DNA from: Mycobacterium sp. IS-1496
GTDB lineage: Bacteria; Actinomycetota; Actinomycetes; Mycobacteriales; Mycobacteriaceae
Direction: 5' to 3'
Assembly (NCBI RefSeq): GCF_001499995.1
Contig: NZ_LQIU01000011.1
Coordinates: forward strand, 1 to 64,000
DNA length: 64,000 nucleotides
Made by a program: the position numbers and the translations under genes. Shown piece by piece: positions 46,750 to 54,217 of this stretch. How positions within the stretch are numbered: position 1 is the stretch's first letter; the number at the start of each line of letters is the position of its first letter. Below the pieces are notes generated by a model, which did no database searches, was not told the origin of the DNA, and saw only the letters and a program-made list of their open reading frames with translations.

Positions 46750-46787
46750 GGGACCACTGTGCGGGGCCGGTGTGGGTGGCGGCTGTG

Positions 46788-46889
46788 CGCCGAATGTGAA
46801 ACCACGGCGCCGACTGTGTGGCCATGGCGAGATCTCGCCCCGGATCCCGCCGCTGATACACATTCGACGCCCGGGCTTCACAGCAGGCG
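46788..46889. repeat. 102-bp palindromic intergenic element, copy A
   Basis: Four 11-bp boxes occur at offsets 0, 20, 71 and 91: CGCCGAATGTG, CGCCGACTGTG, then inverted CACATTCGACG and a degenerate CACAGCAGGCG. A 26-bp GC-rich dyad core starts at offset 38 (46826-46851). The copy at 53072-53173 has exactly the same geometry. It fills most of the gap upstream of trcR. Confidence 0.8.
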
Positions 46890-46937
46890 CATAGACAACG
46901 CACAGGACCGGCCCATCGCGGTGCGAATAATGGGGGA

Positions 46938-47678
46938 ATGAGCCCGAACCAGACCGACACCGAGCGGTCGGTCATGCGCCGCGCCGACGGCAACCCGGTG
47001 CGGGTGCTCGTGGTCGACGACGAACCGGTGCTCGCCGAACTCGTCTCCATGGCGCTGCGCTACGAGGGGTGGGACATCGCGACTGCGGGCGACGGCGCGA
47101 CGGCGATCGCGCTGGCCCGCGAGAACGCGCCCGACGTGGTGGTACTCGACGTCATGCTCCCCGACATGAGCGGGCTCGACGTGCTGGCCAGGCTGCGCGA
47201 GCAGATCCCCGGGTTGCCGCTGCTGCTGCTGACCGCCAAGGACTCCGTCGAGGACCGCATCGCCGGGCTGACCGCCGGCGGCGACGACTACGTCACCAAA
47301 CCGTTCTCACTCGAAGAGGTGGTGCTGCGGCTGCGGGCCCTGCTGCGCCGCACCGGGGTGAGCGAGACCGGCGGCGCGAAGATCGTCGTCGGCGACCTGG
47401 TACTCGACGAGGACAGCCACGACGTGACCCGCGCGGGCGACCCGATCACGCTCACCGCGACGGAGTTCGAACTGCTGCGGTTCATGATGCGCAACTCCAA
47501 GCGGGTGCTCTCCAAGGCGCAGATCCTCGACCGCGTGTGGAGCTACGACTTCGGCGGCCGCTCCAACATCGTCGAGCTGTACGTGTCGTATCTGCGCAAG
47601 AAGATCGACAGCGGCCGCGAGCCGATGATCCACACGCTGCGCGGCGCGGGCTATGTCCTCAAACCCGCCGGCCGCTGA
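46938..47678 (+). CDS. trcR: OmpR-family response regulator, TrcR-like
   Basis: A 246-residue DNA-binding response regulator. The receiver domain has the acidic pair VVDDE, phospho-acceptor Asp in VVVLDVMLPDMSG (near residue 71), Thr in LLLTAKD and Lys in DYVTKPFS. The C-terminal OmpR winged helix has TATEFELLRFMMRNSKRVL and GGRSNIVELYVSYLRKKID. Wording of many segments agrees with M. tuberculosis TrcR (Rv1033c) as I recall it, though here the genes stand in a different place, before canA. GGGGGA precedes the ATG. It is coupled with the kinase gene by a 26-bp overlap. Confidence 0.85.
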   Translation: MSPNQTDTERSVMRRADGNPVRVLVVDDEPVLAELVSMALRYEGWDIATAGDGATAIALARENAPDVVVLDVMLPDMSGLDVLARLREQIPGLPLLLLTAKDSVEDRIAGLTAGGDDYVTKPFSLEEVVLRLRALLRRTGVSETGGAKIVVGDLVLDEDSHDVTRAGDPITLTATEFELLRFMMRNSKRVLSKAQILDRVWSYDFGGRSNIVELYVSYLRKKIDSGREPMIHTLRGAGYVLKPAGR

Positions 47679-49281
47679 GCCGGTCGGCCGCACACGGCTG
47701 CGTTCGCTGCGCACCTGGTCCCTGCGGGGCCGACTGCTGGCCACACAGATCGCGCTGCTTGCGCTGGTGTGCGCCGCGGTCGGGCTCGGCACCGAACTCG
47801 CGCTGCAGCGGTTCCTGGTCAACCAGCTCGACACCCAGCTCGCCGAGACCGCCCGCCGCTCGGCCGGCCTGTTCGCCTTCGGCCCCCCACCGCCCGGCCC
47901 GCCGATGATGATGCCGGTGCCGCGGTTTCCGCCGCCGCCGGGATTCCCGCACCGGCGGATCATCCGCGACGACACCGGACCGGGCCCTGCGTTCCTCAAC
48001 GCGCCGGGCCAGGCCGCCCGCACGGTCGGCGCCGTCGTCGACCACGGCGCACCGGTCGACGCCGGCGTCATCACCGCCGACGGTGACCGCGTCGAGATCA
48101 GCGACGCCGCCGCCACCCAGCTCGCCGGGGTGCCCGCCGACGAGACCCCGCGCAGCGTCACGCTCGACGGCCTCGGCCGGTACCGGGTGATCGCCCTGCC
48201 CGCCCGGGGACCCGCCGAGGTGATCGTCACCGGACTGCCGACCTCCGACGTCGACGACACCCTGCTCACCGTGTTGGTCATCTTCTGCGTGGTGGCGGCG
48301 ATCGCGCTGATCGGCGCCACCGCGGCCGGGGTCTGGATCATCCGCAGGCAGTTGGCGCCGTTGTCACGGGTGTCGGCGGCCGCGCGTGAGGTCGCCGATC
48401 TGGAACTCGACCGCGGCGAGGTGCGGCTGCCCACCCCGATCGTCGACGTCGACCCGGCGAGTGCGCACACCGAGGTCGGCCAGCTCGGGACGTCGCTGAA
48501 CCGGATGCTCGACCGGATCGCCGGGGCACTGTCGGCGCGGCACGCCAGCGAGACGCGGGTGCGTCAGTTCGTCGCCGACGCCAGCCACGAGCTGCGCACC
48601 CCGCTGGCCGCCATCCGCGGTTACACCGAACTGGCGCAACGACATTCCAGCACGTTGCCCGGCGACGTCGCGCACGCGATGAACCGCGTGGATTCCGAGA
48701 CGGCACGGATGACGCGACTGGTCGAGGACATGCTGCTGCTGGCACGGCTCGATGACGGCCGGCCCCTCGAGCGCGAGCCGGTCGACCTGTCCCGGTTGGT
48801 CGTCGACGCGGTCAGCGATGCGCACGCCGCCGGACCCGACCACATGTGGTCGCTGGACCTGCCGCCCGAACCGGTGGTCGTCGACGGCGACGAGGCCCGG
48901 TTGCACCAGGTGCTGGCCAACCTCCTGGCCAACGCCGGCGCCCACACACCGCCCGGCACCACGGTCGTCACGTCGCTGGCCGAGGGTCCCGACGGCGGCG
49001 CCGTGCTGAGGGTGACCGACGACGGCCCCGGGATCCCGCCCGCACTGCAGCCCGAGGTCTTCGAGCGCTTCGCCCGCGGCGACTCGTCGCGGTCACGCCG
49101 CGACGGGGGCACCGGGTTGGGGCTGGCCATCGTCGCCGCGGTGGTCAAGGCCCACGGCGGGTCCATCGGCGTGGACAGCGGGCCCGGCCGCACCGCGTTC
49201 GTCGTGGCGCTGCCGGGCGCGGGCCCTCACCGGCCTGACCCTCACCCCGACCGCCGAGCAGACACAGAATCGCACGAATGA
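47653..49281 (+). CDS. trcS: Sensor histidine kinase, TrcS-like
   Basis: A 542-residue membrane kinase. Helix 1 is about 27-50 and helix 2 about 203-227; the exoplasmic domain between them includes a striking Pro/Met stretch (FGPPPPGPPMMMPVPRFP). A HAMP linker leads to the H-box FVADASHELRTPLAAI, the N-box HQVLANLLANAGAHTPPG, and G-boxes DDGPGIP and GGTGLGLAIV. It should phosphorylate the overlapping regulator. The last ten residues and stop codon are encoded by the left arm of an inverted repeat, suggesting that the repeat replaced the original C-terminus. Signal unknown. Confidence 0.86.
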   Translation: MSSNPPAAEPVGRTRLRSLRTWSLRGRLLATQIALLALVCAAVGLGTELALQRFLVNQLDTQLAETARRSAGLFAFGPPPPGPPMMMPVPRFPPPPGFPHRRIIRDDTGPGPAFLNAPGQAARTVGAVVDHGAPVDAGVITADGDRVEISDAAATQLAGVPADETPRSVTLDGLGRYRVIALPARGPAEVIVTGLPTSDVDDTLLTVLVIFCVVAAIALIGATAAGVWIIRRQLAPLSRVSAAAREVADLELDRGEVRLPTPIVDVDPASAHTEVGQLGTSLNRMLDRIAGALSARHASETRVRQFVADASHELRTPLAAIRGYTELAQRHSSTLPGDVAHAMNRVDSETARMTRLVEDMLLLARLDDGRPLEREPVDLSRLVVDAVSDAHAAGPDHMWSLDLPPEPVVVDGDEARLHQVLANLLANAGAHTPPGTTVVTSLAEGPDGGAVLRVTDDGPGIPPALQPEVFERFARGDSSRSRRDGGTGLGLAIVAAVVKAHGGSIGVDSGPGRTAFVVALPGAGPHRPDPHPDRRADTESHE

Positions 49282-49312
49282 CCTTGGCAGAGCGCGATTT
49301 CGCGTCTGCTCG
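49255..49312. repeat. Imperfect inverted repeat over the trcS stop
   Basis: CGAGCAGACACAGAATCGCAC (49255-49275) pairs with GCGCGATTTCGCGTCTGCTCG (49292-49312, inverse), with about 17 of 21 positions complementary and a 16-bp loop holding the TGA. The GAGCAGAC...AATCGC wording recurs in mycobacterial intergenic DNA. It could fold downstream of trcS as a processing or termination hairpin. Confidence 0.65.
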
Positions 49313-49383
49313 CCGAGGCGCCCGCATGACTCATAGCCGGCACACAGTTTCATCCCATCACGGGCACACGCAGCGCTACGACC

Positions 49384-50634
49384 ATGGTTCCCATGACAGG
49401 AACTGCCGTGGACATCGACGCTGACCGCCGCCCCGACGTCGTGGAGACGGCCCGCGCCTCGGGGGCACCGGTGCTCGACGTCGTCGTACCGGTCTACAAC
49501 GAACAGGCCGCGCTGGCGGAGTCGGTGCGCCGCCTGCACCGGTACCTTCGCGACCACTTCCCGTTCTCTGCGCGGATCACGATCGCAGACAACGCCAGCG
49601 TCGACGCCACACCGCAGATCGCCGCGCAACTCGCGGTCGAACTGCCCGACGTGCGGTTCGTGCGGCTGGAGGAGCAGGGCCGCGGCCGCGCCCTGCACGC
49701 GGTCTGGTCTGAGTCCGACGCGCCGGTGCTGGCCTACATGGACGTCGACCTGTCCACCGATCTGGCCGCCCTCGCACCGCTGGTCGCCTCGCTGATCTCC
49801 GGGCACTCCGACCTCGCCATCGGCACCCGGCTCAGCCGCGGCGCCCGCGTGGTGCGCGGCGCCAAGCGGGAGTTCATCTCGCGGTGCTACAACCTCATCC
49901 TGAAATCGACACTGTCAGCGCGGTTCTCCGACGCCCAGTGCGGGTTCAAGGCGATCCGCGCCGACGTCGCCCGCCGGCTCCTGCCGTACGTGTCCGACAC
50001 CGGCTGGTTCTTCGACACCGAACTGCTGGTGCTCGCCGAGCGCAGTGGTCTGCGCATCCACGAGGTACCGGTCGACTGGGTGGACGACCCCGACAGCCGG
50101 GTCGACATCGTGTCCACCGCAACCGCGGACCTCAAGGGCATCGGCCGGCTGCTGCGCGGTTTCGCCGACGGATCGATCCCGGTGCAGTTGCTCGCTGCGC
50201 AGTTGGCGCCGTCGCGGCTGGCGGCCGCCCCCGGATCGCTGCTGCGCCAGGGCGTCCGGTTCGCGGCGGTGGGCGTGGTCTCCACACTGGCCTATCTCCT
50301 GCTGTACGTGCTCACCCGCGGGTGGCTGGGCGCCCAGGCCGCCAACCTGATCGCGCTGGCGGTGACCGCGGTCGGCAACACGGCGGCCAACCGGCGCTTC
50401 ACCTTCGGCGTCGCGGGACGCCGCCGGGTTGCCCGCCACCACCTCGAAGGCCTCATCGTCTTCGCGATCGCGCTGGGCATCACCAGCGGGTCGCTGGCCG
50501 TGCTGCACTCCGTCACCTCAGAACCGCACCGGTTCGTCGAACTCGGCGTCCTGGTGGCCGCCAACCTCGCCGCGACCGTCATGCGTTTCGTTTTGTTGCG
50601 GGGCTGGGTGTTCCACCCCCGCCGGACCCGCTGA
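49384..50634 (+). CDS. Family 2 glycosyltransferase fused to a GtrA-like membrane domain
   Basis: A 416-residue protein. Residues 30-275 form a dolichyl-phosphate mannose synthase-like GT2: VVVPVYNEQAALAESVRRL, ADNASVDAT and the D-x-D site MDVDLSTD (about 118-125), then GTRLSRGA and CGFKAIR. Residues 285-405 are GtrA-like with four helices (RFAAVGVVSTLAYLLLYVL onwards). Such proteins load a sugar on polyprenyl phosphate and present it to a partner glycosyltransferase. An ATG at codon 4 (49393) is an alternative start. It precedes a GT39-type gene by 29 bp, the same pairing as ykcC-ykcB of Bacillus. Confidence 0.87.
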   Translation: MVPMTGTAVDIDADRRPDVVETARASGAPVLDVVVPVYNEQAALAESVRRLHRYLRDHFPFSARITIADNASVDATPQIAAQLAVELPDVRFVRLEEQGRGRALHAVWSESDAPVLAYMDVDLSTDLAALAPLVASLISGHSDLAIGTRLSRGARVVRGAKREFISRCYNLILKSTLSARFSDAQCGFKAIRADVARRLLPYVSDTGWFFDTELLVLAERSGLRIHEVPVDWVDDPDSRVDIVSTATADLKGIGRLLRGFADGSIPVQLLAAQLAPSRLAAAPGSLLRQGVRFAAVGVVSTLAYLLLYVLTRGWLGAQAANLIALAVTAVGNTAANRRFTFGVAGRRRVARHHLEGLIVFAIALGITSGSLAVLHSVTSEPHRFVELGVLVAANLAATVMRFVLLRGWVFHPRRTR

Positions 50635-50663
50635 ACTCACCCCTTCTACACCGAGGATCTTCG

Positions 50664-52526
50664 ATGACCGTGACCGCCGACGCACCACCCCTGACGGCGC
50701 CTGACACGTCCGACCGCTCCCCGCGCTGGGTGCGCCCCGCACTGCTGGGCCTGCTCGCCGCCACCGCGCTGCTCTACCTGTGGGGCCTCGGCGCAGCCGG
50801 GTGGGCCAACGAGTACTACGCCGCCGCGGTGCAGGCCGGAAGCCAGAACTGGACGGCCTGGCTGTTCGGGTCGCTGGATCCCGGCAACTCCATCACCGTC
50901 GACAAACCGCCCGCGTCGCTCTGGCTGATGGTGCTGTCCGCCAGGCTGTTCGGCTTCAGCGCGTTCGCGATGCTGTTGCCGCAGACCTTGATGGGGGTGG
51001 CGACGGTGGCCGTCCTGTTCGCCGCGGTGCGACGGGTCAGCGGCCCGGCGGCCGGCCTGATCGCCGGTGCGGTGCTGGCGGCGATGCCGGTGGCGGCGTT
51101 GATGTTCCGCTTCAACAACCCCGACGCGCTGCTGGTCCTGCTGCTGGTCGTCGCCGCCTACGCCATGGTGCGGGCGATCGAGACCGGAGGCACCCGGTGG
51201 ATGGTCGTCGTCGGCTGCGCACTCGGTTTCGCCTTCCTGGCCAAGATGCTGCAGGCGTTCCTCGTGATGCCGGGTCTGGCGCTGGCCTTCCTGGTGGCCG
51301 CGCCGGTGGGACTGTGGCGGCGCATCGGCACGCTCGCCGTCGGCGCAGTGGCGATGGTGGTGTCCGCGGGATGGTTCATCGCGCTGGTCGAGGTGTGGCC
51401 CACCTCGTCGCGTCCCTACATCGGCGGTTCGACCGACAACAGCCTGCTGCAGTTGGCCCTGGGCTACAACGGCATCGAGCGCATCGCCGGAGGCGGGGGA
51501 CCGGGCGGCGGCCCCGGTGGCGGTGCGGGACGCGGGGCGAACCTGTTCTTCGGCGGCGAGCCGGGACTCGGGCGGCTGTTCGGGCATTCGATGGGTGTCG
51601 AGGCATCCTGGCTGCTGCCCGCGGCGCTGCTCGGCCTGGCGGCCGGACTCTGGTTCACCCGGCGCGCCGCGCGCACCGACGCCGTGCGCGCGAGCCTGCT
51701 GCTGTGGGGCGGCTGGCTACTGGTCACCGGTGCCGTGTTCAGCTTCATGGACGGCACCATCCACCCGTACTACACGGTGGCCCTGGCCCCCGCGGTGGCG
51801 GCACTCGTCGGGATCACGGCCGCGGAATGCTGGCGCGGCAGACGCTACGTGCTGCCCCGGATCGTCCTGGCGGCGATGACGGCGGCGACGGGCATCTGGG
51901 CGTTCGTGCTGCTCGACCGGACCCCGGACTGGCAGCCGTGGCTGCGGTGGGCGGTGTTGGTGGGGGCTGTCGGGGCCGCGGCCGTGCTGGCCGTCGGGGC
52001 GCACCGGCTGGGCCGGGCGACGGCGGGTGTGGTCATCGCCGCGGTGCTGGCCGGCCTCGCCGCGCCCACGGCGTTCGCGATCTACAACGTGGCGCACCCC
52101 GCCGGTGGCCCCGGCACCATGTCCGGTCCGGCGCGGGCGGACGGATTCGGCGGTATGCCGCCCGGCGGGCATGGTGCGACCGACGACACCGCGCTGCAGG
52201 ATCTGGTCCGCGGGACCGACAACCGCTGGGCCGCCGCCAGTGTCGGCTCGATGGGTGCTGCGGGCCTGCAGCTGGAGACCGGGGCGTCGATCATGGCGAT
52301 CGGTGGGTTCACCGGTTCGGACGACTCACCGACGCTCGAGCAGTTCCAGCAGTACGTCGCCGACCACGAGGTGCGGTACTTCATCGAGGACGGGCGGGGC
52401 GGGCCGGGCGGTCCGCCCGGATTCGGCGGCGACGGCACTGCCGCCGAGATCACCGCGTGGGTGCAGCAGAACTTCAGCCCGATGCGGGTGGGCGCAAGCA
52501 CCGTCTACGACCTGCAATCCGGCTGA
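50664..52526 (+). CDS. GT39-family membrane glycosyltransferase (YkcB/ArnT-like)
   Basis: A 620-residue protein with about 11-12 membrane helices. The first exoplasmic loop has WANEYYAAAVQAGSQNW with the conserved acidic site, and DPGNSITVDKPPASLWLM follows, both diagnostic for the GT39/PMT-like mannosyl- or aminoarabinosyl-transferases. Exoplasmic Gly-rich loops stand out (GGGGPGGGPGGG near 275, GRGGPGGPPGFGGDG near 585). The C-terminal soluble domain resembles that of YkcB. It should transfer a sugar from polyprenyl phosphate, probably made by the GT2 upstream, to an envelope acceptor. GAGG eight bases before ATG 50664 supports the start. Confidence 0.87.
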   Translation: MTVTADAPPLTAPDTSDRSPRWVRPALLGLLAATALLYLWGLGAAGWANEYYAAAVQAGSQNWTAWLFGSLDPGNSITVDKPPASLWLMVLSARLFGFSAFAMLLPQTLMGVATVAVLFAAVRRVSGPAAGLIAGAVLAAMPVAALMFRFNNPDALLVLLLVVAAYAMVRAIETGGTRWMVVVGCALGFAFLAKMLQAFLVMPGLALAFLVAAPVGLWRRIGTLAVGAVAMVVSAGWFIALVEVWPTSSRPYIGGSTDNSLLQLALGYNGIERIAGGGGPGGGPGGGAGRGANLFFGGEPGLGRLFGHSMGVEASWLLPAALLGLAAGLWFTRRAARTDAVRASLLLWGGWLLVTGAVFSFMDGTIHPYYTVALAPAVAALVGITAAECWRGRRYVLPRIVLAAMTAATGIWAFVLLDRTPDWQPWLRWAVLVGAVGAAAVLAVGAHRLGRATAGVVIAAVLAGLAAPTAFAIYNVAHPAGGPGTMSGPARADGFGGMPPGGHGATDDTALQDLVRGTDNRWAAASVGSMGAAGLQLETGASIMAIGGFTGSDDSPTLEQFQQYVADHEVRYFIEDGRGGPGGPPGFGGDGTAAEITAWVQQNFSPMRVGASTVYDLQSG

Positions 52527-52558
52527 TTCTCACCGGTGCTCGAGCGCGTCCGGGTTGC

Positions 52559-52564
52559 TATCGT
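52559..52564 (+). promoter_or_regulatory. -10 hexamer TATCGT, leaderless start of canA
   Basis: TATCGT is six bases before the ATG at 52571. The same hexamer precedes the exporter gene at 57.9 kb. Confidence 0.5.
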
Positions 52565-52570
52565 CGCGCC

Positions 52571-53062
52571 ATGTCGGTCACCGATGAGTACCTGAAGAAC
52601 AACGAGGAATACGCGAAGACGTTCAGCGGTCCACTCCCGCTGCCGCCGAGCAGACACGTGGCGGTGGTGGCGTGCATGGACGCCAGGCTCGACGTCTACC
52701 GGATCCTGGGTCTCGCCGACGGGGAGGCGCACGTGATCCGCAACGCGGGCGGTGTGGTCACCGACGACGAGATCCGCTCGCTGGCGATCAGCCAACGGCT
52801 GCTGGGCACGAAGGAGATCATCCTCATCCACCACACGGACTGCGGAATGCTCACCTTCACCGACGACGAGTTCAAGAAGGCGATCCAGGACGAGACCGGT
52901 ATCAAACCCGAGTGGGCGGCCGAGGCGTTCGCCGATCTGGAAGATGATGTGCGGCAGTCCATCCGGCGTATCGAGGCCAGCCCGTTCGTCACCAAGCACG
53001 AATCGCTGCGCGGTTTCGTGTTCGACGTGGCCACCGGCCGGCTGACCGAGGTGACCGTCTGA
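52571..53062 (+). CDS. canA: Beta-carbonic anhydrase CanA (Rv1284-like)
   Basis: A 163-residue beta-class carbonic anhydrase, the same length as Rv1284. The zinc ligands are Cys35, His88 and Cys91 with Asp37/Arg39 as the conserved dyad (ACMDARLD and IHHTDCGM). It interconverts CO2 and bicarbonate in the cytoplasm and is usually important for growth in air. It is directly upstream of the sulfate-activation genes, as in M. tuberculosis, but separated from them by a palindromic repeat and a strong promoter, so it is probably a separate unit. Confidence 0.94.
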   Translation: MSVTDEYLKNNEEYAKTFSGPLPLPPSRHVAVVACMDARLDVYRILGLADGEAHVIRNAGGVVTDDEIRSLAISQRLLGTKEIILIHHTDCGMLTFTDDEFKKAIQDETGIKPEWAAEAFADLEDDVRQSIRRIEASPFVTKHESLRGFVFDVATGRLTEVTV

Positions 53063-53071
53063 CGACGCCGG

Positions 53072-53173
53072 CGTCCACTGTGTCGTGACGGCGTCCACTG
53101 TGTAGCCGGGGCGGGGATCCGGCCGGATTCTCGCCCTGTGGACACACTCGACGCCCTGACGGCACACTCGACG
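53072..53173. repeat. 102-bp palindromic intergenic element, copy B
   Basis: CGTCCACTGTG occurs at offsets 0 and 20, and CACACTCGACG at offsets 71 and 91, the latter being the inverse of CGTCGAGTGTG. A 26-bp core (53110-53135) is a dyad with 11 of 13 positions paired. Geometry is identical to copy A at 46788-46889. It ends 4 bp before the -35 box of the cysD promoter. Confidence 0.82.
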
Positions 53174-53177
53174 ATCT

Positions 53178-53206
53178 TTGACACCGCCACCCTTGCGCGC
53201 TAGATT
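53178..53206 (+). promoter_or_regulatory. SigA-type promoter of the cysD operon
   Basis: TTGACA (53178-53183) and TAGATT (53201-53206) are separated by 17 bp, an almost ideal housekeeping promoter. A start site near 53213 would leave a leader of about 37 nt before the ATG at 53250, with AGGA as ribosome binding site. Confidence 0.8.
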
Positions 53207-53246
53207 CCTCGTAAATCTGGCAAGTTCAACCAACTTAACGAGGAAT
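53204..53246. promoter_or_regulatory. Dyad over the cysD promoter and ribosome binding site
   Basis: ATTCCTCGT (53204-53212) and ACGAGGAAT (53238-53246) are perfect inverted arms; an inner AAGTT/AACTT pair (53222-53226/53232-53236) lies between. The left arm overlaps the -10 hexamer and the right arm holds the AGGA ribosome binding site. It can be a repressor operator or, if transcription starts inside the left arm, an RBS-masking hairpin. Confidence 0.6.
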
Positions 53247-53249
53247 GCG

Positions 53250-54179
53250 ATGACAGCCGCTCAGGTGGCCGCCCCGGAACCGGGCCAGTACGAGCTGAGC
53301 CATCTGCGCTCGCTGGAGGCCGAGGCAATCCACATCATCCGCGAGGTCGCCGCCGAGTTCGAGCGGCCCGTGCTGCTGTTCTCCGGCGGCAAGGATTCGA
53401 TCGTCATGCTGCATCTGGCGATCAAGGCGTTCGCCCCGGCACGGCTGCCGTTCCCGGTGATGCACGTCGACACCGGCCACAACTTCGACGAGGTGATCGA
53501 GACCCGCGACCGCCTGGTCGCCGAGAACGGCGTGCGCCTCGTCGTCGCCTCGGTTCAGGAGGACATCGACGCCGGCCGGGTCGTCGACAACGGGCCGTCC
53601 CGCAACCCCCTGCAGACCGTCACACTGCTGCGGGCGATCCGCGAGAACAAGTTCGACGCGGCCTTCGGCGGCGCGCGCCGCGACGAGGAGAAGGCCCGCG
53701 CCAAGGAGCGGGTGTTCAGCTTCCGCGACGAATTCGGCCAGTGGGATCCCAAGGCGCAGCGGCCGGAGCTGTGGAACCTCTACAACGGCCGCCACCGCAA
53801 GGGCGAGCACATCCGCGTCTTCCCGCTGTCGAACTGGACCGAGTACGACATCTGGGCCTACATCGGCGCCGAGGGCATCACGCTGCCGGGGATCTACTAC
53901 GCGCACACCCGTCCGGTGTTCCAGCGCGACGGCATGCTGTTGGCCGTCCACCCGTTCATGCAGCCCCGCGACGGTGAAGAGGTGTTCGAGACCAGCGTGC
54001 GCTTCCGCACCGTCGGTGACGTCACCTGCACCGGTTGTGTGGAGTCGACCGCGTCCTCGGTCGAGGACATCATCGCCGAGACCGCGGTGTCCCGGCTGAC
54101 CGAGCGCGGTGCGACGCGCGCCGACGACCGGATCTCCGAGGCCGGGATGGAAGACCGCAAGCGAGAGGGCTACTTCTGA
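53250..54179 (+). CDS. cysD: Sulfate adenylyltransferase subunit 2 CysD
   Basis: A 309-residue PP-loop ATP sulfurylase small subunit that makes adenosine 5'-phosphosulfate from ATP and sulfate with CysN. The PP-motif is LLFSGGKDSIVML (about 44-56); further markers are HVDTGHNFDEV, GGARRDEEKARAKER and CTGCVES near the C-terminus. ATG 53250 has AGGA at good spacing; an earlier in-frame start would be upstream of the promoter hexamers. It is the first gene of cysD-cysNC-cysQ. Equivalent to Rv1285. Confidence 0.96.
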   Translation: MTAAQVAAPEPGQYELSHLRSLEAEAIHIIREVAAEFERPVLLFSGGKDSIVMLHLAIKAFAPARLPFPVMHVDTGHNFDEVIETRDRLVAENGVRLVVASVQEDIDAGRVVDNGPSRNPLQTVTLLRAIRENKFDAAFGGARRDEEKARAKERVFSFRDEFGQWDPKAQRPELWNLYNGRHRKGEHIRVFPLSNWTEYDIWAYIGAEGITLPGIYYAHTRPVFQRDGMLLAVHPFMQPRDGEEVFETSVRFRTVGDVTCTGCVESTASSVEDIIAETAVSRLTERGATRADDRISEAGMEDRKREGYF

Positions 54180-54217
54180 TGATGGAGCGAGCGAAGCGAC
54201 GGGGGATTGAACAGTGA
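54179..54217 (+). repeat. MIRU-like mini-ORF element linking cysD and cysNC
   Basis: A 12-codon frame (MMERAKRRGIEQ) begins with an ATG whose first base is the last base of the cysD stop and ends with a TGA overlapping the GTG of cysNC. Mycobacterial interspersed repetitive units are known for exactly this stop/start interlocking. The GAGCGAGCGAAGCGAC wording also resembles common mycobacterial intercistronic repeats. It should couple translation of the two genes. Confidence 0.6.

Noticed and set aside
46788..46889. Transposon terminal repeats bounding the 46.8-53.1 kb block
   Set aside because: The two copies are internally palindromic, no transposase lies between them, and no target-site duplication was seen; a REP-like element fits better.
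50780..52526. Long plus-strand frame running through the GT39 gene into canA
   Set aside because: The upstream part is an alternative-frame shadow of the glycosyltransferase; only the segment from 52571 is a real gene (canA).
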